DNA from: Streptomyces acidiscabies
GTDB lineage: Bacteria > Actinomycetota > Actinomycetes > Streptomycetales > Streptomycetaceae
NCBI RefSeq assembly: GCF_020010905.1
Contig: NZ_JAGJBY010000002.1
Location: forward strand, 62,001 to 126,000
Reading direction: 5' to 3'
Length of the DNA: 64,000 nt
Shown: one piece after another, positions 1 to 7,935 of the stretch
How positions within the stretch are numbered: the stretch's first letter is position 1
Layout of the letters: each line of letters begins with the position of its first letter
Notes under the pieces: model-generated
Database searches by the model: none
Seen by the model: only the letters and a program-made list of their open reading frames with translations
What the model was told of the DNA's origin: nothing
Program-made: the position numbers and the translations under genes

Positions 1-1006
1 GGGTCCCCATCCTGCGGTCGCGGCGATACGCCTGGCGGTCCGCCGCGTCCTCCACGACATCCTCAACGAGAACGAACACCCCGCGCCCCCCTCCCCACCG
101 CTCGTGCTGGTGGCCTGCTCCGGCGGCGCCGACTCCATGGCGCTCGCCTCGGCGCTCTCCTTCGAAGCCCCCCGCCTCGGTCTGCGCGCGGGCGGCGTCA
201 CCGTCGACCACGGCCTCCAGACCGGCTCCGCCGACCGCGCGCACGAGGTCGTCCAGCGGCTGCGCGAACTCGGCCTCGACCCCGTCGAGTCGGCCGCCGT
301 CACGGTCGGCCGCGAGGGAGGCCCGGAAGCCGCCGCCCGCGACGCCCGCTACAGCGCCCTGGACGACGCCGCCGTACGCCACGGCGCGACGGCCGTCCTC
401 CTCGGGCACACCCGCGACGACCAGGCCGAGACCGTCCTGCTGGGCCTCGCACGCGGCTCCGGCATCCGCTCCCTGTCGGGCATGGCCGCGGTCTCGGGGG
501 CCGGCGGCCGTTACCGGCGCCCCTTCCTCCAGCTCGACCGGCAGACCGCGCGCAAGGCGTGCATGGTCCAGTCGCTGCCCGTCTGGGACGACCCGCACAA
601 CGCCGACCCCGCCTACACGCGCTCGCGCCTGCGCCACGAGGGCCTGCCCGCCCTGGAGAAGGCCCTCGGCAAAGGCGTCGTCGAGGCGCTCGCCCGCACC
701 GCCCAGCTCTCCCGGGACGACGCCGACGCCCTCGACAGCTGGGCGCGCCAGGCCGAGGCGTCCGTACGGGACGCTGCGGGCCTCCTGGAGTGCGCCAAGC
801 TCTACGCCCTGCCGCCCGCCGTGCGCCGCCGCATCCTGCGTACCGCGGCCATCGAGGCGGGCGCCCCGGCCGGTTCCCTCTTCGCCCGGCACATCGAGGA
901 GGTCGACCGGCTGATCACCGGCTGGCGCGGCCAGAAGGCCATCAACCTGCCGGGCAAGGTCGTCGCCCAGCGGCAGGGTGGCAGACTGGTCATCCGGCAG
1001 GGCTGA
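1..1006 (+). CDS. tilS: tRNA(Ile)-lysidine synthase, start codon cut by window edge
   Basis: Uses ATP and lysine to turn C34 of the CAU anticodon of a minor tRNA-Ile into lysidine, so that the tRNA reads AUA. The PP-loop SGGADS lies about 40 residues in, then the N-type ATPase core (VTVDHGLQ, GHTRDDQAET); the last third, with INLPGK near the end, is the TilS substrate-binding part. The frame is open to base 2 and reads GPHPAVAAIRLAVRR, so base 1 is probably the last base of the start codon and only two bases are missing. A later GTG at 104 would cut into the nucleotide-binding fold and is unlikely. hpt follows, the usual actinobacterial order tilS-hpt-ftsH. Confidence 0.95.
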   Translation, partial: GPHPAVAAIRLAVRRVLHDILNENEHPAPPSPPLVLVACSGGADSMALASALSFEAPRLGLRAGGVTVDHGLQTGSADRAHEVVQRLRELGLDPVESAAVTVGREGGPEAAARDARYSALDDAAVRHGATAVLLGHTRDDQAETVLLGLARGSGIRSLSGMAAVSGAGGRYRRPFLQLDRQTARKACMVQSLPVWDDPHNADPAYTRSRLRHEGLPALEKALGKGVVEALARTAQLSRDDADALDSWARQAEASVRDAAGLLECAKLYALPPAVRRRILRTAAIEAGAPAGSLFARHIEEVDRLITGWRGQKAINLPGKVVAQRQGGRLVIRQG

Positions 1007-1060
1007 GAGACCCGCCCCTCCTGACGGGGGTGGTGGCCGGCGGGACGACCGACGAAAGTG

Positions 1061-1621
1061 ATGCGGGTGGACGCGAACGACATGGGTGCCGACCTTCAGC
1101 AGGTACTCATCAGCAAGGAAGAGATCGACGCCAAGCTCGTCGAGCTGGCCGCGAAGATCGACGCGGAGTACGCGGGCAAGGACCTGCTCATCGTCGGCGT
1201 CCTCAAGGGCGCGGTGATGGTCATGGCCGACCTCGCGCGCGCGCTGTCCACCCCGGTCACGATGGACTGGATGGCGGTGTCCTCGTACGGCGCGGGCACC
1301 CAGTCCTCCGGCGTCGTGCGGATCCTCAAGGACCTCGACACCGACATCAAGGGCCGGCACGTCCTCATCGTTGAGGACATCATCGACTCCGGCCTGACCC
1401 TGTCGTGGCTGCTGTCCAACCTCGGCTCGCGCGAGCCCGAGTCGCTGAAGGTGTGCACGCTGCTGCGCAAGCCCGACGCGGCGAAGGTCGCCATCGACGT
1501 CGAGTGGGTCGGCTTCGACATCCCGAACGAGTTCGTCGTCGGATACGGCCTGGACTACGCGGAGAAATACCGCAACCTGCCGTTCGTCGGTACGCTCGCG
1601 CCGCACGTCTACGGCGGCTGA
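1061..1621 (+). CDS. hpt: hypoxanthine phosphoribosyltransferase
   Basis: Purine salvage enzyme that joins hypoxanthine (or guanine) to PRPP to give IMP or GMP, in the cytoplasm. About 186 residues, normal length. The PRPP-binding loop VLIVEDIIDSG is near residue 105, and GVLKGA and DWMAVSSYG are typical of bacterial HPRTs. The start is uncertain: GTG 1058, ATG 1061 and ATG 1082 are all in frame and none has a strong ribosome site; homologues I remember begin MRVDANDMGADL, which favours 1061. It lies 54 bases after tilS and is followed by ftsH, probably in one transcription unit. Confidence 0.95.
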   Translation: MRVDANDMGADLQQVLISKEEIDAKLVELAAKIDAEYAGKDLLIVGVLKGAVMVMADLARALSTPVTMDWMAVSSYGAGTQSSGVVRILKDLDTDIKGRHVLIVEDIIDSGLTLSWLLSNLGSREPESLKVCTLLRKPDAAKVAIDVEWVGFDIPNEFVVGYGLDYAEKYRNLPFVGTLAPHVYGG

Positions 1622-1806
1622 GAACCCCGTTCGACGGGAATACGGCGCGGTCGGGAACCCCGGCGGGATTCGCGCCGTTGGAGCATGCAGACGGCACTGC
1701 CGGAACCTGAGTGCGGCTGTGGCCGCCCAGGCTGGGGTACCGTCGGAAGAACTGTCTTATCAAACTCACTATGGCAGGAGGGACGGGGCGGCTCCGCTCC
1801 GTGTGG

Positions 1807-3843
1807 ATGGACGTGAAGCGATACTTCCGTGGGCCGGTCATGTGGATCGTGCTGGCCGTCCTTGCCGTGGTCGTGTTGATGCAGGTCGTCGGCTCGTCCG
1901 GCGGCTACAAGACGGTGGACACCGGCCAGGTCGTCCAGGCGATCAACGACAACAAGGTCAAATCAGCCAAGATCACCACCGGCGACGAGCAGACCATCAA
2001 GGTCACGCTCAAGTCCGGCGAGAAGATCAAGGGCAGCTCGAAGATCCAGGCGAGCTACATCGGCGACCAGGGCGTGACCATCGCCGGCACGCTACAGAGC
2101 AAATACCAGGACAAGCAGATCCCCGACGGGTACACCGTCTCGCCGACCAAGCAGAACGCCTTCGTCGGCATCCTGCTCTCCCTGCTCCCCTTCGTCCTCA
2201 TCGTCGTCGTCTTCCTGTTCCTGATGAATCAGATGCAGGGCGGCGGCTCCCGGGTGATGAACTTCGGCAAGTCGAAGGCCAAACTCATCACCAAGGACAC
2301 CCCGAAGACGACGTTCTCGGACGTCGCGGGATGTGACGAAGCGGTCGAGGAACTGCACGAGATCAAGGAGTTCCTCCAGGAGCCGGCCAAGTTCCAGGCC
2401 GTCGGCGCCAAGATTCCCAAGGGCGTGCTCCTCTACGGCCGTCCCGGCACCGGCAAGACGCTCCTCGCGCGCGCCGTCGCCGGCGAGGCGGGCGTCCCCT
2501 TCTACTCGATCTCGGGTTCCGACTTCGTCGAGATGTTCGTCGGCGTCGGTGCCTCCCGGGTCCGTGACCTCTTCGAGCAGGCCAAGGCGAACGCCCCGGC
2601 GATCGTCTTCGTCGACGAGATCGACGCGGTCGGCCGCCATCGCGGCGCCGGCCTCGGCGGTGGTCACGACGAGCGCGAGCAGACGCTGAACCAGCTGCTC
2701 GTCGAGATGGACGGCTTCGACGTCAAGGGCGGCGTGATCCTCATCGCCGCGACGAACCGGCCCGACATCCTCGACCCGGCGCTGCTGCGCCCGGGCCGCT
2801 TCGACCGGCAGATCGCGGTCGACCCGCCGGACCTCCAGGGCCGTCTGGAGATCCTCAAGGTCCACCAGAAGGGCAAGCCGGTCGCGCCGGACGTCGACCT
2901 CGCGGCCGTCGCCCGCCGCACCCCGGGCTTCACCGGCGCGGACCTGAGCAACGTCCTCAACGAGGCCGCCCTGCTCACCGCCCGCAGCGACAAGAAGCTC
3001 ATCGACAACGCGTCGCTCGACGAGGCGATCGACCGTGTGGTCGCGGGCCCGCAGAAGCGGACCCGGATCATGTCGGACAAGGAGAAGAAGATCACCGCGT
3101 ACCACGAGGGCGGACACGCCCTGGTCGCGGCGGCTTCTCCGAACTCCGACCCCGTCCACAAGATCACCATCCTGAGCCGCGGGCGCGCCCTCGGCTACAC
3201 GATGGTGCTCCCGGACGAGGACAAGTACTCGACCACCCGTAACGAGATGCTCGACCAGCTCGCGTACATGCTGGGCGGGCGCGCGGCCGAGGAACTGGTC
3301 TTCCACGACCCGACCACGGGCGCCTCGAACGACATCGAGAAGGCCACGGCGACGGCTCGCGCGATGGTCACCCAGTACGGCATGACCGAGCGGCTCGGCG
3401 CCATCAAGTTCGGCGGCGACAACAGCGAGCCCTTCCTCGGCCGTGAGATGTCCCACCAGCGCGACTACTCGGAAGAGGTCGCCGCCCTGGTGGACGAAGA
3501 GGTCAAAAAACTGATCGAGAATGCGCATAACGAAGCCTGGGAAATCCTGGTGGAGAACCGCGACGTCCTCGACAACCTCGTTCTCGCGCTGCTGGAGAAG
3601 GAGACGCTCGGCAAGGAGGAGATCGCCGAGATCTTCACCGCGATCCACAAGCGGCCCGCGCGGCCCGCGTGGACCGGTTCCTCCCGCCGTACCCCGTCGA
3701 CCCGTCCGCCGGTGCTCTCCCCCAAGGAGCTGGCCCTGACGAACGGTGCGAACGGATCCTCGGCCGCGGCGATCACCGCCAAGGCATCGGTCGCCGAACC
3801 CGCCCCGGCGGTCGAGGCACCCGAGGACCGCACGGACGGCTGA
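1807..3843 (+). CDS. ftsH: ATP-dependent zinc metalloprotease FtsH
   Basis: Membrane-bound AAA+ protease that extracts and degrades misfolded or regulatory membrane and cytosolic proteins. About 678 residues. Two membrane segments (about residues 10-29 and 118-140) flank a small external domain; then the AAA+ module with Walker A at 211-218, Walker B (IVFVDEIDAVG), the SRH (NRPDILDPALLRPGRFD) and the zinc motif HEGGH. The Walker A reads GRPGTGKT, with Arg at the position that is Pro in FtsH proteins I know, and Cys176 replaces the usual Ser or Ala in DVAG-DEA. Start taken at the ATG giving MDVKRYFRG; upstream in-frame ATG 1771 and GTG 1801 are possible. The C-terminal 70 residues are low-complexity. 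Confidence 0.95.
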   Translation: MDVKRYFRGPVMWIVLAVLAVVVLMQVVGSSGGYKTVDTGQVVQAINDNKVKSAKITTGDEQTIKVTLKSGEKIKGSSKIQASYIGDQGVTIAGTLQSKYQDKQIPDGYTVSPTKQNAFVGILLSLLPFVLIVVVFLFLMNQMQGGGSRVMNFGKSKAKLITKDTPKTTFSDVAGCDEAVEELHEIKEFLQEPAKFQAVGAKIPKGVLLYGRPGTGKTLLARAVAGEAGVPFYSISGSDFVEMFVGVGASRVRDLFEQAKANAPAIVFVDEIDAVGRHRGAGLGGGHDEREQTLNQLLVEMDGFDVKGGVILIAATNRPDILDPALLRPGRFDRQIAVDPPDLQGRLEILKVHQKGKPVAPDVDLAAVARRTPGFTGADLSNVLNEAALLTARSDKKLIDNASLDEAIDRVVAGPQKRTRIMSDKEKKITAYHEGGHALVAAASPNSDPVHKITILSRGRALGYTMVLPDEDKYSTTRNEMLDQLAYMLGGRAAEELVFHDPTTGASNDIEKATATARAMVTQYGMTERLGAIKFGGDNSEPFLGREMSHQRDYSEEVAALVDEEVKKLIENAHNEAWEILVENRDVLDNLVLALLEKETLGKEEIAEIFTAIHKRPARPAWTGSSRRTPSTRPPVLSPKELALTNGANGSSAAAITAKASVAEPAPAVEAPEDRTDG

Positions 3844-3862
3844 CACCGGGCCCGAAATGGAT

Positions 3863-3905
3863 GCCGCACCCCCCAGGACCTAGCCTGGGGGGTGCGGCGT
3901 TTTTC
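3863..3905 (+). terminator. rho-independent terminator after ftsH
   Basis: Perfect 15-bp stem (3863-3877 with 3884-3898) around a 6-base loop, followed by GTTTTTC. It begins 20 bases after the ftsH stop and isolates tilS-hpt-ftsH from folE. Confidence 0.93.
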
Positions 3906-3978
3906 AGCCGCAGGGCGCAGGCCCGCAGCTCAGACGCGTGACCCACACGCGCGACCCGCACAGGAACGAGGCAGCCAC

Positions 3979-4584
3979 ATGACCGACCCCGTGACACTGG
4001 ACGGCGAGGGCACCATCGGCGAGTTCGACGAGAAACGCGCCGAGAACGCCGTACGCGAACTCCTCCTCGCGGTCGGCGAGGACCCGGACCGGGAGGGCCT
4101 GAGGGAGACGCCGGGGCGGGTGGCGCGGGCGTACCGGGAGATATTCGCGGGGCTGTGGCAGAAGCCGGCGGACGTGCTGACCACGACGTTCGACCTCGGG
4201 CACGACGAGATGGTGCTCGTGAAGGACATCGAGGTGATGTCCAGCTGTGAGCACCATCTGGTGCCGTTCGTCGGGGTCGCGCACGTCGGGTACATCCCGT
4301 CCGCCGACGGGAAGATCACCGGGCTGTCGAAGCTCGCCCGGCTCGTCGACGTCTTCGCGCGCCGGCCGCAGGTGCAGGAGCGGCTCACCACGCAGATCGC
4401 CGACTCGCTGATGCAGATCCTGGAGCCGCGCGGTGTGATCGTCGTCGTCGAGTGCGAGCACATGTGCATGACGATGCGGGGGGTGCGCAAGCCGGGCGCG
4501 AAGACCATCACCTCGGCCGTGCGCGGTCAGCTGCGGGACCCCGCGACGCGCAACGAGGCGATGAGCCTGATCATGGCGCGCTGA
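3979..4584 (+). CDS. folE: GTP cyclohydrolase I
   Basis: First enzyme of folate synthesis: opens the GTP purine ring and rearranges it to 7,8-dihydroneopterin triphosphate. 201 residues. The zinc ligands are in SSCEHHLVPF (Cys and His) and VECEHMCM (second Cys); GLSKLARLVD and the C-terminal RNEAMSLI are family signatures. Start is the ATG with a GAGG ribosome site 6-10 bases upstream. Convergent with the minus-strand folate genes, so two folate units face each other here. Confidence 0.96.
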   Translation: MTDPVTLDGEGTIGEFDEKRAENAVRELLLAVGEDPDREGLRETPGRVARAYREIFAGLWQKPADVLTTTFDLGHDEMVLVKDIEVMSSCEHHLVPFVGVAHVGYIPSADGKITGLSKLARLVDVFARRPQVQERLTTQIADSLMQILEPRGVIVVVECEHMCMTMRGVRKPGAKTITSAVRGQLRDPATRNEAMSLIMAR

Positions 4585-4603
4585 GCGGGCCTCCCGGGGT
4601 GGT

Positions 4604-5095
4604 TCAGGCCGCCGAGGGCTGGCCGTTGCCGTTCGCGCGGTCGTCGTCCTCCGGGAGGCGGCAGACGCGTTCCAGGAAGATCGCGGCCAGTATGACGGCG
4701 AGGCCCGCGAGGACCGAGAAGCCGGCGTAGATGGCCTGGTCGCGGCGGGCCGGGATGTCGAGGGACTCCAGCAGGAAGACGCCCACGCCGCCGTAGATCC
4801 CGGCGACGAGGGCGGCGACCAGGGCGCTCGCCTGGCCGAAGACGACCGCGCGGGCGGCCATCAGGAGGTCGACGCCCTTGGCGCCGGGGCGGCGCTCGCG
4901 CTGGGCCTTCAGGCGGGCGCGCAGCGAGAGTGCGGTGGCCAGCAGGACGGCCGCGATCAGGGCGAGCACGATGGGGGCGGCCAGCGGGACGCTGGGGAGG
5001 GTCCCGACCGAGTTCCAGAGGCGGGCGCCCGCCCAGGACAGGATCGCGGCGACGGCGAACACGCCGGCCAGCACCCTGATGCGCAGCTCTCTCAC
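4604..5095 (-). CDS. DUF3180 membrane protein of the folate cluster
   Basis: Small integral membrane protein, about 163 residues with four predicted hydrophobic segments (roughly residues 8-26, 37-58, 86-108 and 118-140) separated by a basic loop (SLRARLKAQRERR). It matches the DUF3180 family that regularly follows folK in actinomycetes; its function is unknown. The start is set at GTG 5095 (VRELRIRVLAG), preceded by GAAGGGA; an upstream in-frame start at 5155 adds a non-conserved-looking 20 residues. It is the last gene of the minus-strand folate operon, 72 bases after folK. Confidence 0.85.
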   Translation of the reverse strand: MRELRIRVLAGVFAVAAILSWAGARLWNSVGTLPSVPLAAPIVLALIAAVLLATALSLRARLKAQRERRPGAKGVDLLMAARAVVFGQASALVAALVAGIYGGVGVFLLESLDIPARRDQAIYAGFSVLAGLAVILAAIFLERVCRLPEDDDRANGNGQPSAA

Positions 5096-5167
5096 GGTGT
5101 CCCTTCGGCTCCCCCGGGGGTCCGCGGGAGCCTCCCGCGGACGCAGTGTCGTCACCGACCTTAACGA

Positions 5168-5764
5168 CTACGCGGGCAGGTGGAGTTCCAGGTCCGCCCG
5201 GGGAACGACACCTTCCCGGCCGACCTCGCCGAGCAGCTCGGCGACCGCGCCGCGGCCCGGCAGCTTGGCGTCCGGATCGACGTCGTACCAGGGGGCCAGC
5301 ACGAACGCCCGCTCGTGCGCGCGCGGGTGCGGGAGGGTCAGCTTCGGGTCGTCGTCGACGACCTCCGCGTACGTCACGATGTCGACGTCCAGCGTGCGCG
5401 CGCCCCAGCGCTCGGCGCGCACCCGGTCGAACGCCTCCTCCACCGCGTGCGCCCGCTCCAGGAGGGACGACGGGGGGAGCGTCGTCTTCAGGACGACCAC
5501 CGCGTTGAAGTACGACGGCTGGCTCGCCGGGTCGACGCCCCAGGGCTCCGTCTCGTACACCGGTGAGACGGCCTTGATCCGGACGCCCGGGGTGTCCTCC
5601 AGGGCGTCCACGGCGCCCTGGAGGGTCTCCAGGCGGTTGCCGAGGTTGGAGCCGAGGGACAGGACGGCCCACTGGGGGTTGTGCAGTGTGGTGTCGGCGG
5701 CGTCGACCTGCTCGACGACGGACGCGGGCACCGGCTGGACGGTCGGGTCGGCAGGCGGCCTCAT
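5168..5764 (-). CDS. folK: 2-amino-4-hydroxy-6-hydroxymethyldihydropteridine pyrophosphokinase
   Basis: Transfers pyrophosphate from ATP to 6-hydroxymethyl-dihydropterin, giving the substrate of FolP. 198 residues, of which the first 30 or so are an extension before the HPPK core LSLGSNLGNR. Visible core motifs: PVYETEPWG, YFNAVVVLKT, the Mg/ATP site ARTLDVDIV and PHPRAHERAFVLAPW. Its ATG overlaps the TGA of folB as ATGA, so the two are probably translationally coupled. Confidence 0.95.
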   Translation of the reverse strand: MRPPADPTVQPVPASVVEQVDAADTTLHNPQWAVLSLGSNLGNRLETLQGAVDALEDTPGVRIKAVSPVYETEPWGVDPASQPSYFNAVVVLKTTLPPSSLLERAHAVEEAFDRVRAERWGARTLDVDIVTYAEVVDDDPKLTLPHPRAHERAFVLAPWYDVDPDAKLPGRGAVAELLGEVGREGVVPRADLELHLPA

Positions 5765-6120
5765 GCTCGGCTCCGGGTGATCGTGACGGTCACGTCGTCG
5801 AAGGGGACGGTGATCGGGGCGTCCGGCTTGTGGACGCGGACCTCGACCTCCTCGACCCCGTCGTGCTTCAGGCAGGTCTGCGCGATGCGCTCGGCGAGCG
5901 TCTCGATGAGGTTGACCGGCTCGCCCTCGACGACGGCCACGACCTCCTCGGCCACGATGCCGTAGTGCACGGTCTTCGCCAGGTCGTCGTCGGCCGCGGC
6001 CGGGCGGGTGTCCAGGCCCAGCACGAGGTCCACGACGAAGGTCTGGCCCTCCTCGCGTTCCTTGGGGAACACCCCGTGGTGCCCGCGGGCCTTCAGGCCG
6101 CTGAGCGCGACACGATCCAC
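5761..6120 (-). CDS. folB: dihydroneopterin aldolase
   Basis: Cleaves 7,8-dihydroneopterin to 6-hydroxymethyl-dihydropterin and glycolaldehyde, between FolE and FolK in the pathway. About 119 residues. Family motifs GLKARGHHGVFPKER and NLIETLAERIA are present; the catalytic Tyr/Glu/Lys positions look normal (VHYG, KPDAPI). Start chosen at GTG 6120 because AGGAG lies exactly 8 bases upstream (6133-6129); GTG 6129 would place its own codon inside that ribosome site. Coupled to folK by ATGA. Confidence 0.94.
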   Translation of the reverse strand: MDRVALSGLKARGHHGVFPKEREEGQTFVVDLVLGLDTRPAAADDDLAKTVHYGIVAEEVVAVVEGEPVNLIETLAERIAQTCLKHDGVEEVEVRVHKPDAPITVPFDDVTVTITRSRA

Positions 6121-6383
6121 GCGAATCACTCCTGCAAGTCGTCGGTCGGCGGACGGCCGCCGCCCTGGTCGGGCGGCTCACCGGCCTCGGATTCGAATCT
6201 ACCCGCGAGCACTGACAGCGCCGGTCCGCGGGGGACGCGGGGCCGGGCCGGGGCCGGGGGGACGCGTCACCGACTCCCTTGACCGACCCCGCCGCTGACG
6301 GGTCGGTAGCCGCCCCTACCCACGGGTTCGTGATTCCAACCACTTCTTGCTCCCTGTGGGGGGCGTGCGGGGGCGGATCCCGG

Positions 6384-6896
6384 TCAGGACGCCGGCTCGT
6401 CGTCCTCCTCGGCCGCGTCGTCGTCGTTCTCCGCGAGCACCGGGGAGGCGTGGTGGGACCACAGCTTCCAGCCGTCCGGGGTGCGCCGGAACACGTTCGT
6501 CGCGACGACGACCTGCCCCACCAGCGGTCCCAGCTCCTCCCCGGCGGCCGGTGCGGGGCCGCCGGAGAGGATGTTCTCCGAGCAGGTCACCAGGGCGGTG
6601 TCCCCGGTCACCGACACGTGCACGTCCGTGAGGAAGAACTGGATGTAGTCCGTGTTCGCCATGATCAGCGCGTACGACCGCAGCACCTCGCCGCGCCCGG
6701 TCAGCACCGGCCACCCCGGGTGCACGCAGGACACCACCCCGGCGTCCGCCGGGTCGTGGTACTCCTCGTCGACCCCCAGGTCCGAGGGGGTCAGCCAGAG
6801 CGCCGACACGCCCTCGAAGTCGCCGCGTTCCAGCGCCTCGTAGAACGCCGTGTTGGCGGCCTCGACCTGCTCGACGTCGGTGTGGGGCGCGCTCAC
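6384..6896 (-). CDS. NTF2-like (SnoaL/DUF4440-type) protein
   Basis: About 170 residues of the cone-shaped NTF2-like fold: EAANTAFYEALERGDFEGVSALW, a central sheet segment with W, and VVATNVFRRTPDGWKLWSHHAS at the end, followed by an acidic tail. The biochemical role is unknown; the family includes small-molecule isomerases, cyclases and many uncharacterised members. Its GTG overlaps the folP TGA (GTGA) and has a GGAG site, so it is made together with dihydropteroate synthase. It sits between folP and folB, but a folate function is only inferred from position. Confidence 0.85.
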   Translation of the reverse strand: MSAPHTDVEQVEAANTAFYEALERGDFEGVSALWLTPSDLGVDEEYHDPADAGVVSCVHPGWPVLTGRGEVLRSYALIMANTDYIQFFLTDVHVSVTGDTALVTCSENILSGGPAPAAGEELGPLVGQVVVATNVFRRTPDGWKLWSHHASPVLAENDDDAAEEDDEPAS

Positions 6897-7768
6897 CGGT
6901 CTCCTTCCGGGTGTCCGCTGCGGGCGCCCTCGACGGCGCGCGCGACGCGTACGGCGTCCGCCGTGGCCCGCACCTCGTGCACGCGTACGGCCCACGCGCC
7001 CGCCTGCGCGGCGAGCGCGGAGACCGCCGCCGTCGCCGCGTCGCGCTCGCGCGCGGGGGGCGGGCCATCGGGGCCGGCCAGGACGCGGCCCAGGAAGCGC
7101 TTGCGGGAGGCGGCGACCAGCACGGGGTGGCCGAGGGCGCGCAGGCGGTCGAGGTGGGCGAGGAGGGTCAGGTCGTGCTCGGCCTCCTTCGAGAAGCCGA
7201 GCCCGGGGTCGACGACGATCCGGTCCGGCGCGACGCCGCCCGCGAGAACGGCGTCCACGCGCGCGCGCAGTTCGTCCATGACTTCGGCCACGACGTCCTC
7301 GTACACGCCGTGGATCGTCGCGCCCTCCAGGAAGCCGCGCCAGTGCATGACGACGAAGGGGGCGTCCGAGGCGGCGAGGACGGGGATCATCGCGGGGTCG
7401 GCGAGGCCGCCGCTGACGTCGTTCACCAGGCGCGCGCCCGCGGCGAGGGCCTGCTCGGCGACCGACGCGCGCATGGTGTCCACGGAGACCACGACGCCCT
7501 CGGAGGCCAGCCCGCGCACCACCGGGACGACCCGGCGCAGCTCCTCGGCCTCGTCCACCCGGCGTGCGCCGGGGCGCGTCGACTCGCCGCCGACGTCCAC
7601 CAGGTCCGCGCCCTCGGCGACCAGGTCCAGGCCGCGCTTCACGCCGGCCGTCGTGTCGAACCAGCGTCCGCCGTCGGAGAAGGAGTCCGGGGTGACGTTC
7701 ACGACCCCCATCACCGCGCAGCGGTCCCATTCGGGGAGTCCGGTGACGCGCCCGCGTTGCTTGCTCAT
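6893..7768 (-). CDS. folP: dihydropteroate synthase
   Basis: Condenses 6-hydroxymethyl-dihydropterin pyrophosphate with p-aminobenzoate to dihydropteroate; target of sulfonamides. 291 residues, TIM barrel. Both signatures are visible: GVVNVTPDSFSDGGRW and GADLVDVGGESTRPGARRV, with later NDVSGG, HWRG and DPGLGFSKEAEHD (pterin Lys/Asp) and ASRKRF. Start at ATG 7768 (MSKQRGRVTG); the ribosome site is weak. First gene of the minus-strand folate operon. Confidence 0.95.
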   Translation of the reverse strand: MSKQRGRVTGLPEWDRCAVMGVVNVTPDSFSDGGRWFDTTAGVKRGLDLVAEGADLVDVGGESTRPGARRVDEAEELRRVVPVVRGLASEGVVVSVDTMRASVAEQALAAGARLVNDVSGGLADPAMIPVLAASDAPFVVMHWRGFLEGATIHGVYEDVVAEVMDELRARVDAVLAGGVAPDRIVVDPGLGFSKEAEHDLTLLAHLDRLRALGHPVLVAASRKRFLGRVLAGPDGPPPARERDAATAAVSALAAQAGAWAVRVHEVRATADAVRVARAVEGARSGHPEGDR

Positions 7769-7847
7769 GCGTTCAGCGTAGGCCCCGGGGGGAGGCGGGA
7801 GCGCGGGTCGGGGTGGGGCGTGCGGGGGTGGGTACGTCGGGACGGGG

Positions 7848-7923
7848 CCGTACCGTCGTAACGCGAAACGGCGACGTCGCGACGAAACCGTATCGTCGTG
7901 ACGCCGCCGTACCGTCGGCACCG
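7848..7923. repeat. three degenerate 17-bp direct repeats upstream of folP
   Basis: Near-identical units at 7848-7864, 7888-7904 and 7907-7923, each starting CCGTA(C/T)CGTCG. They lie 80-155 bases upstream of the folP start in an otherwise non-coding gap, where regulatory iterons could sit. No known binding protein is recognised. Confidence 0.5.
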
Positions 7924-7935
7924 TTGCGTCCTGTC

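Noticed and set aside
2092..3846. 584-codon open frame antisense to ftsH, and similar long antisense frames over clpC and ilvD
   Set aside because: Typical mirror frames of high-GC coding DNA; they lack family motifs, and the sense genes are certain.
6170..6350. tRNA gene suggested by ATTCGAAT and GGGTTCG segments
   Set aside because: No acceptor, D or anticodon stems can be built around either segment on either strand.
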